Shown here piece by piece: positions 63,901 to 64,000 of a stretch of 64,000 nt of DNA. The notes under the pieces were generated by a model. The model did not search any database. It was not told the DNA's origin and saw only the letters and a program-made list of their open reading frames with translations. Positions within the stretch are counted from its first letter, which is position 1. The number at the start of each line of letters is the position of its first letter. The stretch comes from Acidovorax kalamii (GTDB lineage Bacteria; Pseudomonadota; Gammaproteobacteria; Burkholderiales; Burkholderiaceae_C). The stretch lies in the NCBI RefSeq assembly GCF_002245625.1, contig NZ_NOIG01000015.1, positions 1 through 64,000 on the forward strand, read 5' to 3'. The position numbers were made by a program, and so were the translations under genes.

Positions 63901-64000
63901 GGGAGGGGGTCGCAAGCAAGGGTGTTGAGTTCGGCCAGCCGTTCGGGCGTGCCCACATCGGTCCAGCGGCCGGTATAGAGCTGCGCGCTGACGCGACCAT
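63897..64000 (-). CDS. murU: 3' end of a MurU-like nucleotidyltransferase gene (partial)
   Basis: Only the last 33-34 codons are inside the window. The translated end GRVSAQLYTGRWTDVGTPER, then LAELNTLACDPLP and a stop, matches the C-terminus of MurU-type sugar-phosphate nucleotidyltransferases of peptidoglycan recycling. The GRW-DVGTPERL motif is distinctive. Its TGA overlaps the pepP ATG by four bases. Confidence 0.75.
   Translation of the reverse strand, partial: GRVSAQLYTGRWTDVGTPERLAELNTLACDPLP

Overview
The window is GC-rich, gene-dense betaproteobacterial chromosome. Protein families, gene neighbourhoods (leuS-lptE, holA-proA, hprK-ptsN-hpf, fur/bamE-dapB, tsaB-rimI) and short dispersed repeats with an AGCTATCAAAT core point to the Comamonadaceae, close to Acidovorax. 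This is inferred from sequence character; no 16S gene is present. I saw no tRNA, rRNA, IS element, prophage or CRISPR array.

Layout. 0-9 kb (minus strand): glutathione synthesis (gshB, gshA) interleaved with a BenE-type symporter and K+ uptake genes (kup, trkH, trkA). 9-12 kb: proA, a small unknown gene and holA. 12-23.8 kb: an accessory block holding arginase and a catabolic cluster. The cluster has RidA and a PfkB/KDG-type kinase on one strand. Divergently, a tightly coupled operon encodes a peptide-type ABC transporter (5 genes), a fold-III PLP deaminase/dehydratase, an RpiR regulator and a D-aminoacylase. This block lies between lptE and holA, which are normally neighbours. 23.9-32.4 kb: core genes lptE, leuS, a tolR/tolQ-like pair, dapB, bamE, fur, hprK, ptsN and hpf. 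32.7-39.9 kb: an MFS exporter and purine genes purC, purE, purK with Sua5/TsaC, plus a YbbN-like thioredoxin and a YbaY-META lipoprotein. 39.9-44.2 kb: two secreted hydrolase-fold lipoproteins facing a shared terminator, a SemiSWEET and dacB. 44.3-48.6 kb: a DMT permease, tsaB, rimI, a degenerate uracil-DNA-glycosylase homologue and corA. 48.8-55.9 kb: mtnN, fadD, pntB, pntA, a TerB-like membrane protein and a lipoprotein. 56.1-64 kb: fba, a two-component system divergent from a PAP2 phosphatase, pyk, a CPBP protease, pepP and the 3' end of a murU-like gene.

Two observations stand out. First, the 13-23.8 kb cluster (N-deacylase, PLP dehydratase, RidA, KDG-kinase-like enzyme, SIS-domain RpiR regulator, ABC importer) reads as a complete route for an imported N-acylated 2-amino sugar acid or similar N-acyl-D-amino acid, through a 2-keto-3-deoxy acid to its phosphate. 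Second, a 50-65 bp repeat family occurs both between genes and inside reading frames (proA, tolQ, trxA, purK, mtnN). There it makes AT-richer patches that keep the frame open, and in mtnN another copy supplies the stop codon. Two enzyme-fold proteins (a GDSL-like lipoprotein and a UDG-like protein) appear to lack their catalytic residues.
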